Below are positions 9,196 through 17,127 of a DNA stretch of 64,000 bases, piece by piece (the first letter of the stretch is position 1; each line of letters opens with the position of its first letter). Source of the DNA: an uncultured Sphingomonadaceae bacterium (GTDB lineage Bacteria; Pseudomonadota; Alphaproteobacteria; Sphingomonadales; Sphingomonadaceae); NCBI GenBank assembly GCA_937996655.1, contig CALKUK010000013.1:521148-585147 (forward strand), written 5' to 3'. A program made the position numbers and the translations under genes. The notes below the pieces were generated by a model. The model did no database searches. It had not been told where the DNA came from and was given only the letters and a program-made list of their open reading frames with translations.

Positions 9196-9924
9196 ATGAC
9201 CATGCTGAACAAATCTTCGACCCACGCTTTTCGCACTATAACTGCACTCATCGGCTTGTCGATACTTGCCGTTTCAGGACCAGCGCAAGCAGATGATGGT
9301 CATGACCAAAGGTACACGACAATAGATTACGCGAATGTCATTGATTCTCGGTCAAATAATGTTGGGTCGGGCATCCCTGTGGAGCATCGTACGACGCAGG
9401 CGCGCCGCGCGCATCGTTATGGCCCGTTCTACATCATTGATGACACGACGGTGGGGCTGGACAATGTGATCGACAGCATGTCGCCAAACCGTTTCCGCGC
9501 CCTCATGGCCGCGTGGCCCAATATCGACACGATCAAGATCATCGAATGCCCCGGCACGGTTGATGATGAAGCCAACCTCGTTCTTGCCCGCATGATCCGC
9601 ACCGCAGGCATCCGCACGGTCGTGCCGAGCAACGGATCGGCCCGGTCCGGCGGCGTGGAGCTGTTTCTGGCAGGGGCAGAACACCATGCGGAACCTGGCG
9701 CCGAACTCGGCGTGCACAGCTGGGTTGATGAAAACGGCCTTGAAGCCAAGGACTATCCCCGCAACGACCCAGTCCATCAGGAGTATATCCGTTATTACAT
9801 CGACATGGGCTTCACCCCCGACAAAGCGCGGGAGTTTTATGCCTTCACCAACGCGGTCGCCCCGCATGATGGCATTCACTATATGACCCGCCGGGAAATG
9901 GCCCACTTCAACATCGCTTATTAA
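9196..9924 (+). CDS. Periplasmic ClpP/crotonase-fold protein (COG3904-like), function unknown
   Basis: The 242-residue protein has an N-terminal signal sequence (hydrophobic TITALIGLSILAVSG, cleavage near AQA-DDG). The middle resembles secreted ClpP-class serine-peptidase-like proteins. A strand-rich FYIIDDTTVGLD segment and INTIKI-like IDTIKIIECPG precede RTVVPSNGSARSGGVELFLAG, where the Ser of ARSGG aligns by eye with the usual nucleophile position. GAELGVHSW then supplies a histidine where the family has H-S. The Cys-Ala-Ser-Ala-Cys signature of many relatives is changed, so catalytic activity is uncertain. The C-terminal part (TPDKAREFYAFTNAVAPHDGIHYMT) is also family-like. It has no clear operon partner. 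Confidence 0.6.
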   Translation: MTMLNKSSTHAFRTITALIGLSILAVSGPAQADDGHDQRYTTIDYANVIDSRSNNVGSGIPVEHRTTQARRAHRYGPFYIIDDTTVGLDNVIDSMSPNRFRALMAAWPNIDTIKIIECPGTVDDEANLVLARMIRTAGIRTVVPSNGSARSGGVELFLAGAEHHAEPGAELGVHSWVDENGLEAKDYPRNDPVHQEYIRYYIDMGFTPDKAREFYAFTNAVAPHDGIHYMTRREMAHFNIAY

Positions 9925-9988
9925 GCCGGACAGAATTCACAACACCCTCACTGCACCGGCTATTGCCGCGGCAGGTGAAACACACCAC

Positions 9989-10300
9989 ATGGCAGGCATG
10001 TCCATGCGCAGCCGATGGAAGTCTTTGTCTCAGATCCCCGCCGTCCGGCTGGTGATCCTGATTTTTGGCGTCCTATGCATGATCCTGGCGCCGCTCGCCT
10101 CCCCCCTTCCCGGCCCCGGCGGCACAGTTTTGTTTGCAATTGGGCTCGGCTTGGTACTCCAGACCTCTGCCTGGGCGCGGCGACGCTATGTGAAGTTCAA
10201 ACGCCGCTACCCGAGGCAAGGTAGTTGGATTGATTGGGGGATGCGGCGTAAGAGCCATAAAAGGCGCGAACAGGTGAAGAAACAGGCATCTGGTGATTGA
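9989..10300 (+). CDS. Small membrane protein upstream of rpmH
   Basis: The 103-residue protein has two probable membrane helices: about residues 18-36 (VRLVILIFGVLCMILAPLA) and 42-60 (PGPGGTVLFAIGLGLVLQTS). A very basic tail follows (RRRYVKFKRRYPRQG, MRRKSHKRREQVKK), consistent with a cytoplasmic, possibly RNA- or lipid-proximal C-terminus. I recognise it only as a conserved hypothetical. Its position directly before the rpmH-rnpA-yidD-yidC block, on the same strand, hints at a membrane-biogenesis link, but that is inference. The start could also be Met-4 or Met-6. Confidence 0.6.
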   Translation: MAGMSMRSRWKSLSQIPAVRLVILIFGVLCMILAPLASPLPGPGGTVLFAIGLGLVLQTSAWARRRYVKFKRRYPRQGSWIDWGMRRKSHKRREQVKKQASGD

Positions 10301-10338
10301 CTCTTTCCCACGACCCGCATAACGGACGCTCCATCAAG

Positions 10339-10366
10339 GCCGCCGCTTTCGGGGCGGCTTTTTCTT
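10339..10366 (+). terminator. Terminator-like hairpin in front of rpmH (possible leader attenuator)
   Basis: GCCGCC (10339-10344) pairs with GGCGGC (10353-10358) and is followed by TTTTTCTTTTTG. It can end the upstream small membrane-protein transcript. It also lies between a weak promoter-like pair (TTGACT 10297-10302, CATAAC 10318-10323, 15-nt spacer) and rpmH, so it may act as an attenuator in the rpmH leader. The promoter is tentative. Confidence 0.65.
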
Positions 10367-10386
10367 TTTGATTTGTTTTTGAGGGC

Positions 10387-10851
10387 ATGAGCGATGAAGC
10401 GCACCTTCCAGCCGAGCAACTTGGTTCGCGCACGGCGTCACGGTTTCCGGGCTCGCATGGCGACCGTCGGTGGCCGGGCAGTAATCCGGGGCCGTCGCGC
10501 CCGCGGCCGCAAGAAGCTGTCGGCCTGATCACCCTGAATAAGCGGTCAGACTTTCTGGCCGCCAATTCTGGAAAACGGGCTGCCTTTGGCGGCCTCGTTT
10601 TGCTTGTCCGCGATCGGCAGGATGCCAACGCTCAAATGCGGGTCGGCTACACCGTGACCAAAAAAGTCGGCAACGCCGTCACCCGCAACCGTGTGAAGCG
10701 CCGCTTTCGTGAACTCGCGCGGGAGCTTCTGCCCCGTGCAGGTGTGGCCGGTGCAGACCATGTCCTTATCGGTCGCAACAGCGCGGTTGAGCGGGATTTT
10801 GACAAGCTGCGAAGTGACCTGACCAAAGCATTGGCAAAGGTCGCGGAATGA
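10387..10851 (+). CDS. rnpA: Ribonuclease P protein component (start ambiguous; frame encloses rpmH)
   Basis: The C-terminal ~108 residues are a normal RnpA: LNKRSDFLAAN at the start, TVTKKVGNAVTRNRVKRRF with the RNR signature, and a final amphipathic helix. It binds RNase P RNA and helps mature tRNA 5' ends. No ATG, GTG or TTG lies at the usual start. The only conventional start is the ATG at 10387, which gives a 154-residue form whose first ~46 residues are translated out of frame across all of rpmH. The alternative is a CTG at 10525 overlapping the rpmH TGA, giving the standard length. The 10387 ATG has poor spacing to GAGGG; the CTG has only a weak purine stretch. Downstream, ATGA overlaps yidD. 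Confidence 0.88.
   Translation: MSDEAHLPAEQLGSRTASRFPGSHGDRRWPGSNPGPSRPRPQEAVGLITLNKRSDFLAANSGKRAAFGGLVLLVRDRQDANAQMRVGYTVTKKVGNAVTRNRVKRRFRELARELLPRAGVAGADHVLIGRNSAVERDFDKLRSDLTKALAKVAE
10394..10528 (+). CDS. rpmH: 50S ribosomal protein L34
   Basis: The 44-residue basic protein MKRTFQPSNLVRARRHGF...GRKKLSA is a textbook L34, with the conserved KRTFQPS start, R-x-H-G-F-R-A-R-M and a lysine/arginine-rich end. GAGGG sits 8 nt before its ATG, ideal spacing. It is the first gene of the conserved rpmH-rnpA-yidD-yidC-engB block and is wholly contained in the long rnpA frame, read in another phase. Confidence 0.97.
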   Translation: MKRTFQPSNLVRARRHGFRARMATVGGRAVIRGRRARGRKKLSA

Positions 10852-11060
10852 TCGCGCGGCTGCTCATCTGGCTCGCAAAAGCGTGGCAGTGGGGCCCGTC
10901 GGCAATTTTACCCCCGACATGCAGGTATCAACCCTCCTGTTCGGCCTATGCAATCGAGGCCTTGGGGCGCTATGGCGCGCTCAAAGGAATCTGGCTTTCC
11001 GTCCGTCGCATCCTGCGCTGTCACCCTTGGGGCGGCCAAGGCTATGATCCGGTGCCGTGA
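10848..11060 (+). CDS. yidD: Membrane protein insertion efficiency factor
   Basis: This 70-residue protein has the YidD signature: an amphipathic N-terminus (IARLLIWLAKAWQWG) and the cysteine cluster PTCRYQPSCSAYAIEALGRYG, followed by RRILRCHPWGGQGYDPVP. YidD is a cytoplasmic-face peripheral inner-membrane protein that assists YidC-dependent insertion. Its ATG overlaps the rnpA stop (ATGA), and yidC follows after 18 nt, so the three are probably translated from one message. Confidence 0.95.
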   Translation: MIARLLIWLAKAWQWGPSAILPPTCRYQPSCSAYAIEALGRYGALKGIWLSVRRILRCHPWGGQGYDPVP

Positions 11061-11078
11061 GTTTATTGGGGAATTGAG

Positions 11079-12815
11079 TTGAGCGAGAATCGCAATTTCG
11101 TGCTGGCCATCCTGCTGTCGGCGCTTGTCCTGTTCGGCTGGACATATCTCGGCGAAAAGTTCTTCCCGCAGCCCAAGGCTCCGCCGGCCGCCACGCAGAG
11201 CGCGCAAACCGGCACCCTCGGTGCGACCGGAACTCCGGCTACGCCCGCAATTGCAAAGCCACGCGATGTGAATGCCGTGCTCATCGAAAGCGGCCGCGTT
11301 CTTGTTGAAACGCCCAAGCTGAAAGGCTCGATCAGCCTAAAGGGCGCGCGCTTTGATGACCTCATCCTGCCGCGCCACACCGTCACGGTGAAGAAGGACT
11401 CGCCACCTGTCCGCATCCTCTCCCCCTTGGGGACTGAGCACAGCCAGTTTGCCGGCTTCGGCTGGACGGGCACGGGTGGCATCTTCCCCGATGGCAACAC
11501 CGTGTGGAAGGCAAACGCCGCAAAACTGACTCCCTCCTCGCCTGTCACCCTCAGCTGGGATAACGGGCAGGGGCAGCTGTTCCAGATCGTGATCGAAGTT
11601 GACGAGGACTATATGTTCACGGTCGACCAGAGCATCGTGAACAAAGGCGCAGCCCCCCTCGCCGTCCGTCCATTCGGTTATATCAACCGCGGCTATGCAA
11701 CGGTCGGAAAGACGAGCGCCCTAGCTGGGCCGCGCCACGACGTTGACAGTTGGACCATCCATGTCGGCCCCATCGGCACGTTCGACAATGCGACCAATTA
11801 CAGTGTGAACTATAAAGATCTCGACACCCAAGGCGCCGCAGGTCAGCGCTTCAAATCCACAGGCGGCTGGCTTGGCTTTGGCGATACCTATTGGTTGACG
11901 GCGATGGCACCTTCTCAGACGGCGCACATGGATGCGGGCTTCCGGAAGGGCGGCGACGCATATCAAGCTGATTACGCGCTCGACAACACCGTCGTCGCAC
12001 CCGGCCAGACCACCAGCGTGAAGACACACTTCTTTGCCGGAGCAAAGGAAGTCCCCGTTCTCGACAGTTATATGGACAAACTTGGCATCCAGCAGTTCGG
12101 CAATGCGATTGACTGGGGCTGGTTCAAAATGTTCGCAAAGCCGATCTTTTACCTGCTCGACACCCTGTTCAAGCTCGTGAAGAATTTCGGCGTGGCGATC
12201 ATCCTGCTGACCGTCATCATCAAGGCGCTGATGTTCCCAATCGCGCAGCGTCAGTTTGCGTCTATGGCCGCGATGCGCGTGGTCCAGCCCAAGGTGAAAG
12301 CGCTTCAGGAGCGTTACAAGGACGACAAGCAGAAGCAGCAGCAGGCGATGATGGAGCTGTACCAGAAGGAAAAGATCAACCCGATGGCGGGCTGTCTTCC
12401 GATCTTCATCCAGATCCCCGTCTTTTATGCGCTCTACAAGGTGCTGCTCCTGACGATCGAAATGCGGCACCAGCCTTTTGCGCTCTGGATCAATGATCTG
12501 TCCGCGCCTGACCCGCTGACGCCGGTCAATCTGTTCGGCCTACTGGACTTTACGCCGCCCTCAATGATTGCGCTCGGCGTACTTCCGATCCTTCTCGGCA
12601 TCACCATGTTCATGCAGTTCAAGCTGAACCCGGCGCCGGTTGATCCTGTGCAGCAGCAGGTCTTCTCCATCATGCCCTGGATCATGATGTTCCTGATGGC
12701 GCCGTTTGCGGCGGGCTTGCAGCTTTACTGGGTGGTCAACAACCTGTTGACCATTGCCCAGCAGAAGTTCCTGTACAGCCGCCACCCGGCGATGAAGGAA
12801 GCTGCAGGTAAGTGA
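11079..12815 (+). CDS. yidC: Membrane protein insertase YidC
   Basis: The 578-residue protein is Gram-negative YidC. The N-terminal helix is NFVLAILLSALVLFGW, followed by a proline/alanine linker, a large periplasmic P1 domain (about 60-350) and the conserved insertase core. That core begins at about residue 365 with WFKMFAKPIFYLLDTLFKLV and contains the hydrophilic-groove region NFGVAIILLTVIIKALMFP, the coiled cytoplasmic loop MQ/KALQERYKDDKQKQQQ and MAGCLPIFIQIPVFYALYK. It inserts and folds inner-membrane proteins alone or with SecYEG. The start is TTG at 11079, preceded by GGGGAA. The TGA stop overlaps the GTG start of engB. Confidence 0.97.
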   Translation: MSENRNFVLAILLSALVLFGWTYLGEKFFPQPKAPPAATQSAQTGTLGATGTPATPAIAKPRDVNAVLIESGRVLVETPKLKGSISLKGARFDDLILPRHTVTVKKDSPPVRILSPLGTEHSQFAGFGWTGTGGIFPDGNTVWKANAAKLTPSSPVTLSWDNGQGQLFQIVIEVDEDYMFTVDQSIVNKGAAPLAVRPFGYINRGYATVGKTSALAGPRHDVDSWTIHVGPIGTFDNATNYSVNYKDLDTQGAAGQRFKSTGGWLGFGDTYWLTAMAPSQTAHMDAGFRKGGDAYQADYALDNTVVAPGQTTSVKTHFFAGAKEVPVLDSYMDKLGIQQFGNAIDWGWFKMFAKPIFYLLDTLFKLVKNFGVAIILLTVIIKALMFPIAQRQFASMAAMRVVQPKVKALQERYKDDKQKQQQAMMELYQKEKINPMAGCLPIFIQIPVFYALYKVLLLTIEMRHQPFALWINDLSAPDPLTPVNLFGLLDFTPPSMIALGVLPILLGITMFMQFKLNPAPVDPVQQQVFSIMPWIMMFLMAPFAAGLQLYWVVNNLLTIAQQKFLYSRHPAMKEAAGK

Positions 12816-13450
12816 CTTTTACCGACGATCAGATTGAGACCGCGCGGAAGCTCTTTTCCGGGCCGATCGCCTTCCTCAAATCCGCGCCGGACCTGAAGTT
12901 CCTGCCTGACGCGGATGTGAACGAAGTCGCGTTTGCTGGACGGTCCAACGTGGGCAAATCGTCGCTGATCAATGCACTCACCAACCGCAGCGCGCTGGCG
13001 CGAACGTCCAACACGCCGGGCCGGACGCAGGAATTGAACTTTTTCGACGTGGGCGATCCACTCAAATTCCGTCTGGTCGACATGCCCGGCTATGGCTTTG
13101 CCGAAGCGCCAAAGGATGTCGTCAAGAAATGGCGTTTTCTGGTGAACGACTATCTGCGCGGCCGTCAGGTGCTAAAACGTGCGCTTGTCCTCATCGATAG
13201 CCGCCACGGCATCAAAGACGTCGACACAGACGTGATGGACATGCTGGATGCCGCTGCCGTCAGCTATCGGATCATCCTGACCAAGGCGGACAAGATCAAA
13301 GCCAGCGCTCTTGCGGAGGTGACGCAGAAAACCGCCGAAGAAGTCCGCAAGCGCCCCGCCGCCCATCCCGACATTATCCAGACGTCGAGCGAAAAGGGTA
13401 TGGGCCTGCCGGAACTGCGCGCTGCCGTGCTTGAGGCGATCAACACCTAG
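12812..13450 (+). CDS. engB: Ribosome biogenesis GTP-binding protein
   Basis: The 212-residue TRAFAC GTPase has G1 GRSNVGKSSLINAL, G3 DMPGYGFAEAP, G4 TKADK and a G5-like SSEKGMG, with NTPGRTQELNFF in the switch I region. This is the YihA/YsxC/EngB pattern. It takes part in late assembly of the large ribosomal subunit and is usually essential. The GTG start at 12812 overlaps the yidC stop (GTGA), indicating translational coupling. It closes the rpmH block. Confidence 0.96.
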   Translation: MTFTDDQIETARKLFSGPIAFLKSAPDLKFLPDADVNEVAFAGRSNVGKSSLINALTNRSALARTSNTPGRTQELNFFDVGDPLKFRLVDMPGYGFAEAPKDVVKKWRFLVNDYLRGRQVLKRALVLIDSRHGIKDVDTDVMDMLDAAAVSYRIILTKADKIKASALAEVTQKTAEEVRKRPAAHPDIIQTSSEKGMGLPELRAAVLEAINT

Positions 13451-13504
13451 TCTCCCGCCGCTACCCACTCGACTTTGCGGGAACGCATTGGGTATGAGGC
13501 CTTT

Positions 13505-14170
13505 ATGATCAAGCTCTTCATCGGCAACAAAACCTATTCCAGCTGGTCCCTGCGCGGCTGGCTGGCGGCCAAGCAATCTGGCCTTCCCTTCGAGGAAATC
13601 GTCGTGCCGCTTTATGATGCGGACTGGACCACGACACGAGAAGGTGCGGTCTATGCGCCGTCCGCCGGCAAAGTGCCCATTCTATGGGATGGCGACATTG
13701 TTGTGTGGGACAGCTTTGCCATCCTTGAATTTCTGAACGAACGGTCCGGCGGCGACAAGTTCTGGCCCAAGGATGAGGCTGCCCGGGCCATGGCGCGGTC
13801 CATGTCCGCCGAAATGCATTCGGGCTTCACCCCTTTGCGCCGGCTGCATTCCATGAACACGCGACGGGTATATCCCGCAGCCCCGCTGGATCCAGACGTC
13901 GAAAAGGACGTTGCCCGTCTAATGGACATCTGGGCGCAGGCCCGCGCGCGGTTTGGCGGGGAAGGCGATTTCCTGTTTGGTGACTTTGGGGCCGCAGACA
14001 TCATGTTCGCACCTGTCGTGACCCGCCTCGTGACCTATTCCATGCCAGTCGCCCGTTTTGCCGAGGCCTATATGGATGCTGTCCTCAACCATCCCTTCAT
14101 GCAGGACTGGCTGGCTGCGGCGCAGGAAGAAGAATGGGTTATTGATCGATTTGAAGGACCATCTCAGTAA
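13505..14170 (+). CDS. Glutathione S-transferase family protein
   Basis: The 221-residue protein starts with a thioredoxin-like GST N domain (IKLFIGNKTYSSWSLRGWLAAKQ). The SSWS motif lies at the glutathione-contact position, AGKVPIL carries the cis-proline, and WDSFAILEFLNE holds the gamma-glutamyl-binding Asp-Ser. A helical C domain follows, with FGAADIMFAPVVTR corresponding to the N-capping/hydrophobic-staple region. Substrate is unknown. I chose the ATG at 13505, preceded by GAGG, over a TTG at 13475 that adds ten residues before the fold. It is probably a separate unit from engB. Confidence 0.87.
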   Translation: MIKLFIGNKTYSSWSLRGWLAAKQSGLPFEEIVVPLYDADWTTTREGAVYAPSAGKVPILWDGDIVVWDSFAILEFLNERSGGDKFWPKDEAARAMARSMSAEMHSGFTPLRRLHSMNTRRVYPAAPLDPDVEKDVARLMDIWAQARARFGGEGDFLFGDFGAADIMFAPVVTRLVTYSMPVARFAEAYMDAVLNHPFMQDWLAAAQEEEWVIDRFEGPSQ

Positions 14171-14231
14171 GCGTCTGGTCTCGTTGGCTTACCCCTTTGC
14201 ATTCGGCCAAGCACGCCGCTAGTCGGGCAGA

Positions 14232-15347
14232 GTGACAGACGCAATCGACCTTGCCATCCGGCTGATGGCCGCCCCTTCCGTAACGCCTGCGCGCGGTGCT
14301 GTGTTTGACGTGCTGGAAGCAGCGCTGCTGCCGCTGGGCTTTGAAGTCGACCGCTTTGTGTGTGGCGAAGCCCCCGATGGGCCGGTGGAAAATCTTTTCG
14401 CCACGCGTGCCGGCGCAGGCGGCAAGCCCCACTTCGCCTTTGCCGGTCATTTAGATGTCGTCCCGCCCGGAGACGGGTGGGTCAGCGATCCATTCGCCCC
14501 CGAAGTGCGTGGAGATCTACTCTACGGTCGCGGAGCTGTGGATATGAAGGCGAGCATCGCTGCCTTTGTCGCCGCGATCCCTGCCGATCATCCCGGCCGT
14601 ATCAGCCTGATCATCACCGGCGATGAAGAAGGCCCGGCGGTCTATGGCACCGTCGCCCTAATCGACCATATGAAGCAGCGCGGGCTGATCCCCGATCTGT
14701 GTCTGGTGGGAGAACCGACATCATCGCACCGCCTCGGCGATATGATGAAGATCGGACGTCGCGGTTCTGTAAACATCTGGATCACCGTTCCCGGTACACA
14801 GGGCCATGTCGCTTACCCGCATCTGGCCGACAACCCGATCACCAAATTGGTGCGGATGCTGGGGCGGATCGACGGCATTGTGCTGGATGAAGGGACGGAT
14901 TGGTTTCAGGCCTCCAACATCGAGATTACGGAGCTTGAGGTCGGCAATAAGGCGACCAACGTCATTCCCGCCGCCGCCAAGGCGCGCCTGTCGATCCGTT
15001 TCAACGATCTGCATAGCGGTGAAAGCCTGAGCGCCATGATCCGCGCCATCGTGCATGATGTAGAGCCCGCGGCAGAGGTTGACGCCCGCATCTCCGGCGA
15101 AGCTTTCCTAACGCCGCCAGGGGCGTTCAGCGATCTGATCGGCGCGGCCATCCGGGACGTGACAGGGCTGGACGCGGACAGATCCACAACGGGCGGCACG
15201 TCCGACGCGCGCTTCCTCAGTAAGCTCTGCCCTGTGGTCGAATTCGGCCTGTGCAACGCAACCATGCATAAGCTCGACGAGGCCGTCGCGCTGGCGGACG
15301 TCGAGGCACTTGTGAAAATTTACGCGGGCATTCTCGCCCGCATTTAG
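14232..15347 (+). CDS. dapE: Succinyl-diaminopimelate desuccinylase
   Basis: The 371-residue M20 metallohydrolase removes succinate from N-succinyl-LL-diaminopimelate, in lysine and peptidoglycan synthesis. The zinc ligands and catalytic acid are visible: FAGHLDVVP (His), GRGAVDMKA (bridging Asp), TGDEEGPA (general-base Glu), VGEPTSS (Glu) and NATMHKLDE (His). The dimerisation domain lies at about 180-290 (GRRGSVNIWITVPGTQGHVAYPH). It begins with GTG. Its TAG stop overlaps the convergent stop of the GGDEF-EAL gene by four bases, so no terminator fits between the two. Confidence 0.95.
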   Translation: MTDAIDLAIRLMAAPSVTPARGAVFDVLEAALLPLGFEVDRFVCGEAPDGPVENLFATRAGAGGKPHFAFAGHLDVVPPGDGWVSDPFAPEVRGDLLYGRGAVDMKASIAAFVAAIPADHPGRISLIITGDEEGPAVYGTVALIDHMKQRGLIPDLCLVGEPTSSHRLGDMMKIGRRGSVNIWITVPGTQGHVAYPHLADNPITKLVRMLGRIDGIVLDEGTDWFQASNIEITELEVGNKATNVIPAAAKARLSIRFNDLHSGESLSAMIRAIVHDVEPAAEVDARISGEAFLTPPGAFSDLIGAAIRDVTGLDADRSTTGGTSDARFLSKLCPVVEFGLCNATMHKLDEAVALADVEALVKIYAGILARI

Positions 15348-17020
15348 GCTTTCCGGCGGGTGGGTGGTGCCTCTGATGGTGCCATGAAGTTGCGCAGGGC
15401 CGATTCAGAACCCGGTCGGGCGATCGCATAGCCTTGCGCGGCCTTGCAGCCCATCACACGCAGCATATCGAACTGCTCTTGGCTCTCAACACCTTCGGCC
15501 ACCGTTTCCTTGCCAAGCGAATTGAGCACCGTCACCGACGACTGAAGAATGGCCCGCGATTCATTGCAGTGCGTGATGTCCGCAATCATCGTGCGGTCAA
15601 TCTTCACCCGGTCAACAGGGAGCAGACGCAATCGGCGCAGATCAATCGGCGCGCTACCGAAATTGTCGACAGAAATGGTCGCCCCGGCTTCGCGCAGCGC
15701 CTGCACTTCCGCAAAAACGCTATCGCCGGTTGTATAGGCCAATCGGTCGGAAATCTCGATTTCCAGCATCTCAATAGGAGCTTCATGCCGAGCCAAGGCC
15801 TCGGTCGCCCGCTCATAGAGGCTACCACGCTCAAACTGGCGTTTGGACATGTTGATGGCGAGACGCTGACGATAGCCGCTGCGATACCAGCGCCCGATGA
15901 CGGCCGCCGCCTGTGCCAGCGTCCAGTCGGACAGCTCGGCCATTAGCCCTGTCTCTTCAGCGACGCGGATGAATTGATCGGGCGTACGAATGCCGTCCAC
16001 CGGATGATACCACCGGAGCAGCGCTTCAGCTGCAACGGCATTGCGGTCTCCCAACAGGACCTGCGGCTGGAACTCAAATCCGAACTGATTAAGCTTGAAG
16101 GCATTGCGAAGATCAGAGTCGAGCTTTGTCCGCGACGCCAGATTTTCCGCCAAGGCATCGTTATAGAACTGGACCTGCCCTTTTCCATTCTCCTTGGAAT
16201 GATACATGGCGACGTCTGCCGCCCGCATCAGCTCTGTCAGGGAGTGTCCGTGTATCGGACGCAGCGCAATGCCAATGGAGGCGCCAACGCGCACCGATTG
16301 GCCACATAAAGAAAAGGGTTCATTCAGCGCGCGCAGGATGATGGCACCTGTTTCCCGCACCTTCGTTTCGGACGGAACACCCGGCACGAATACAGTGAAT
16401 TCATCGCCCGCAAGGCGACCGAGCACGGGCGGAATACCGGCATTACCAGACGACGGGAAAATGGACCGAAGCCGATTGGCGATCATGATGAGCAATTGAT
16501 CACCGGCGGCATGGCCCAGCGTGTCATTGACGCCTTTGAAGTTATCGAGATCAATGAAGAAGAGGGCATCGAGGCGGTCTGCGGGGGCAGCGGCAAGGAG
16601 GGTTTCTGTTTCGTTGCGAAAGTGCATGCGATTGGCGAGCGCAGTGACGGGATCAAACAGCGCCATGCTGTTGACCTGTTCCATATTCGTGCGGACCTGC
16701 AAAAACAGATCGCCCAAGGACTGAGACAGATCAGGCATCGTCGCTTCGACATATTGCGGCACCGGGGATTCAAGATCACCGGCGGCAGCTTCGCTCAAAC
16801 GCAGAACGGCAGAATCGATCGATGCAGCCACAACGGCAATCAGCCGATCGGCAGCGCCCCAGGCCAAAACACCACAGGCAAGCGCAATAATCAGGGGATT
16901 GCTGAAAGACCAAACATCCTGCGGATCGGCAAGTTCAGAAAAGCTCGCCAAAAGAAATGCAACCGCACCAATACTGAAGGCAAAGCCAAATGCATGAATT
17001 TTCAAGGCGTTGCCTTGCAT
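15344..17020 (-). CDS. Membrane-bound GGDEF-EAL protein with a weakened EAL site
   Basis: The 558-residue protein has two N-terminal membrane helices (about 10-28 and 43-70). A GGDEF domain starts near 115 (DPVTALANRMHF, FIDLDNFKGVNDTLGHAAGDQLL), and its active-site motif reads AGDEF, an accepted variant. An EAL domain follows from about 300. EAL itself is kept (AAEALLRWYHP), but other key motifs differ: EISD replaces E-x-T-E and VDNFGSAPIDL replaces DDFGTGYSS, so the second metal-binding Asp is Asn. VAEGVE is kept. I infer a possible cyclase with impaired phosphodiesterase activity, or a c-di-GMP sensor. There is no sensory domain beyond the membrane anchor. Confidence 0.88.
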   Translation of the reverse strand: MQGNALKIHAFGFAFSIGAVAFLLASFSELADPQDVWSFSNPLIIALACGVLAWGAADRLIAVVAASIDSAVLRLSEAAAGDLESPVPQYVEATMPDLSQSLGDLFLQVRTNMEQVNSMALFDPVTALANRMHFRNETETLLAAAPADRLDALFFIDLDNFKGVNDTLGHAAGDQLLIMIANRLRSIFPSSGNAGIPPVLGRLAGDEFTVFVPGVPSETKVRETGAIILRALNEPFSLCGQSVRVGASIGIALRPIHGHSLTELMRAADVAMYHSKENGKGQVQFYNDALAENLASRTKLDSDLRNAFKLNQFGFEFQPQVLLGDRNAVAAEALLRWYHPVDGIRTPDQFIRVAEETGLMAELSDWTLAQAAAVIGRWYRSGYRQRLAINMSKRQFERGSLYERATEALARHEAPIEMLEIEISDRLAYTTGDSVFAEVQALREAGATISVDNFGSAPIDLRRLRLLPVDRVKIDRTMIADITHCNESRAILQSSVTVLNSLGKETVAEGVESQEQFDMLRVMGCKAAQGYAIARPGSESALRNFMAPSEAPPTRRKA

Positions 17021-17127
17021 CGTCCCACCCCCCGATCAAAAAACACGACCGAACAGAAATTCCCCGACAGGCTTTATGTCCAAAAGGAATTAATATTTGG
17101 CTTAATCGAAAGGGATTTGTGCGCCGT

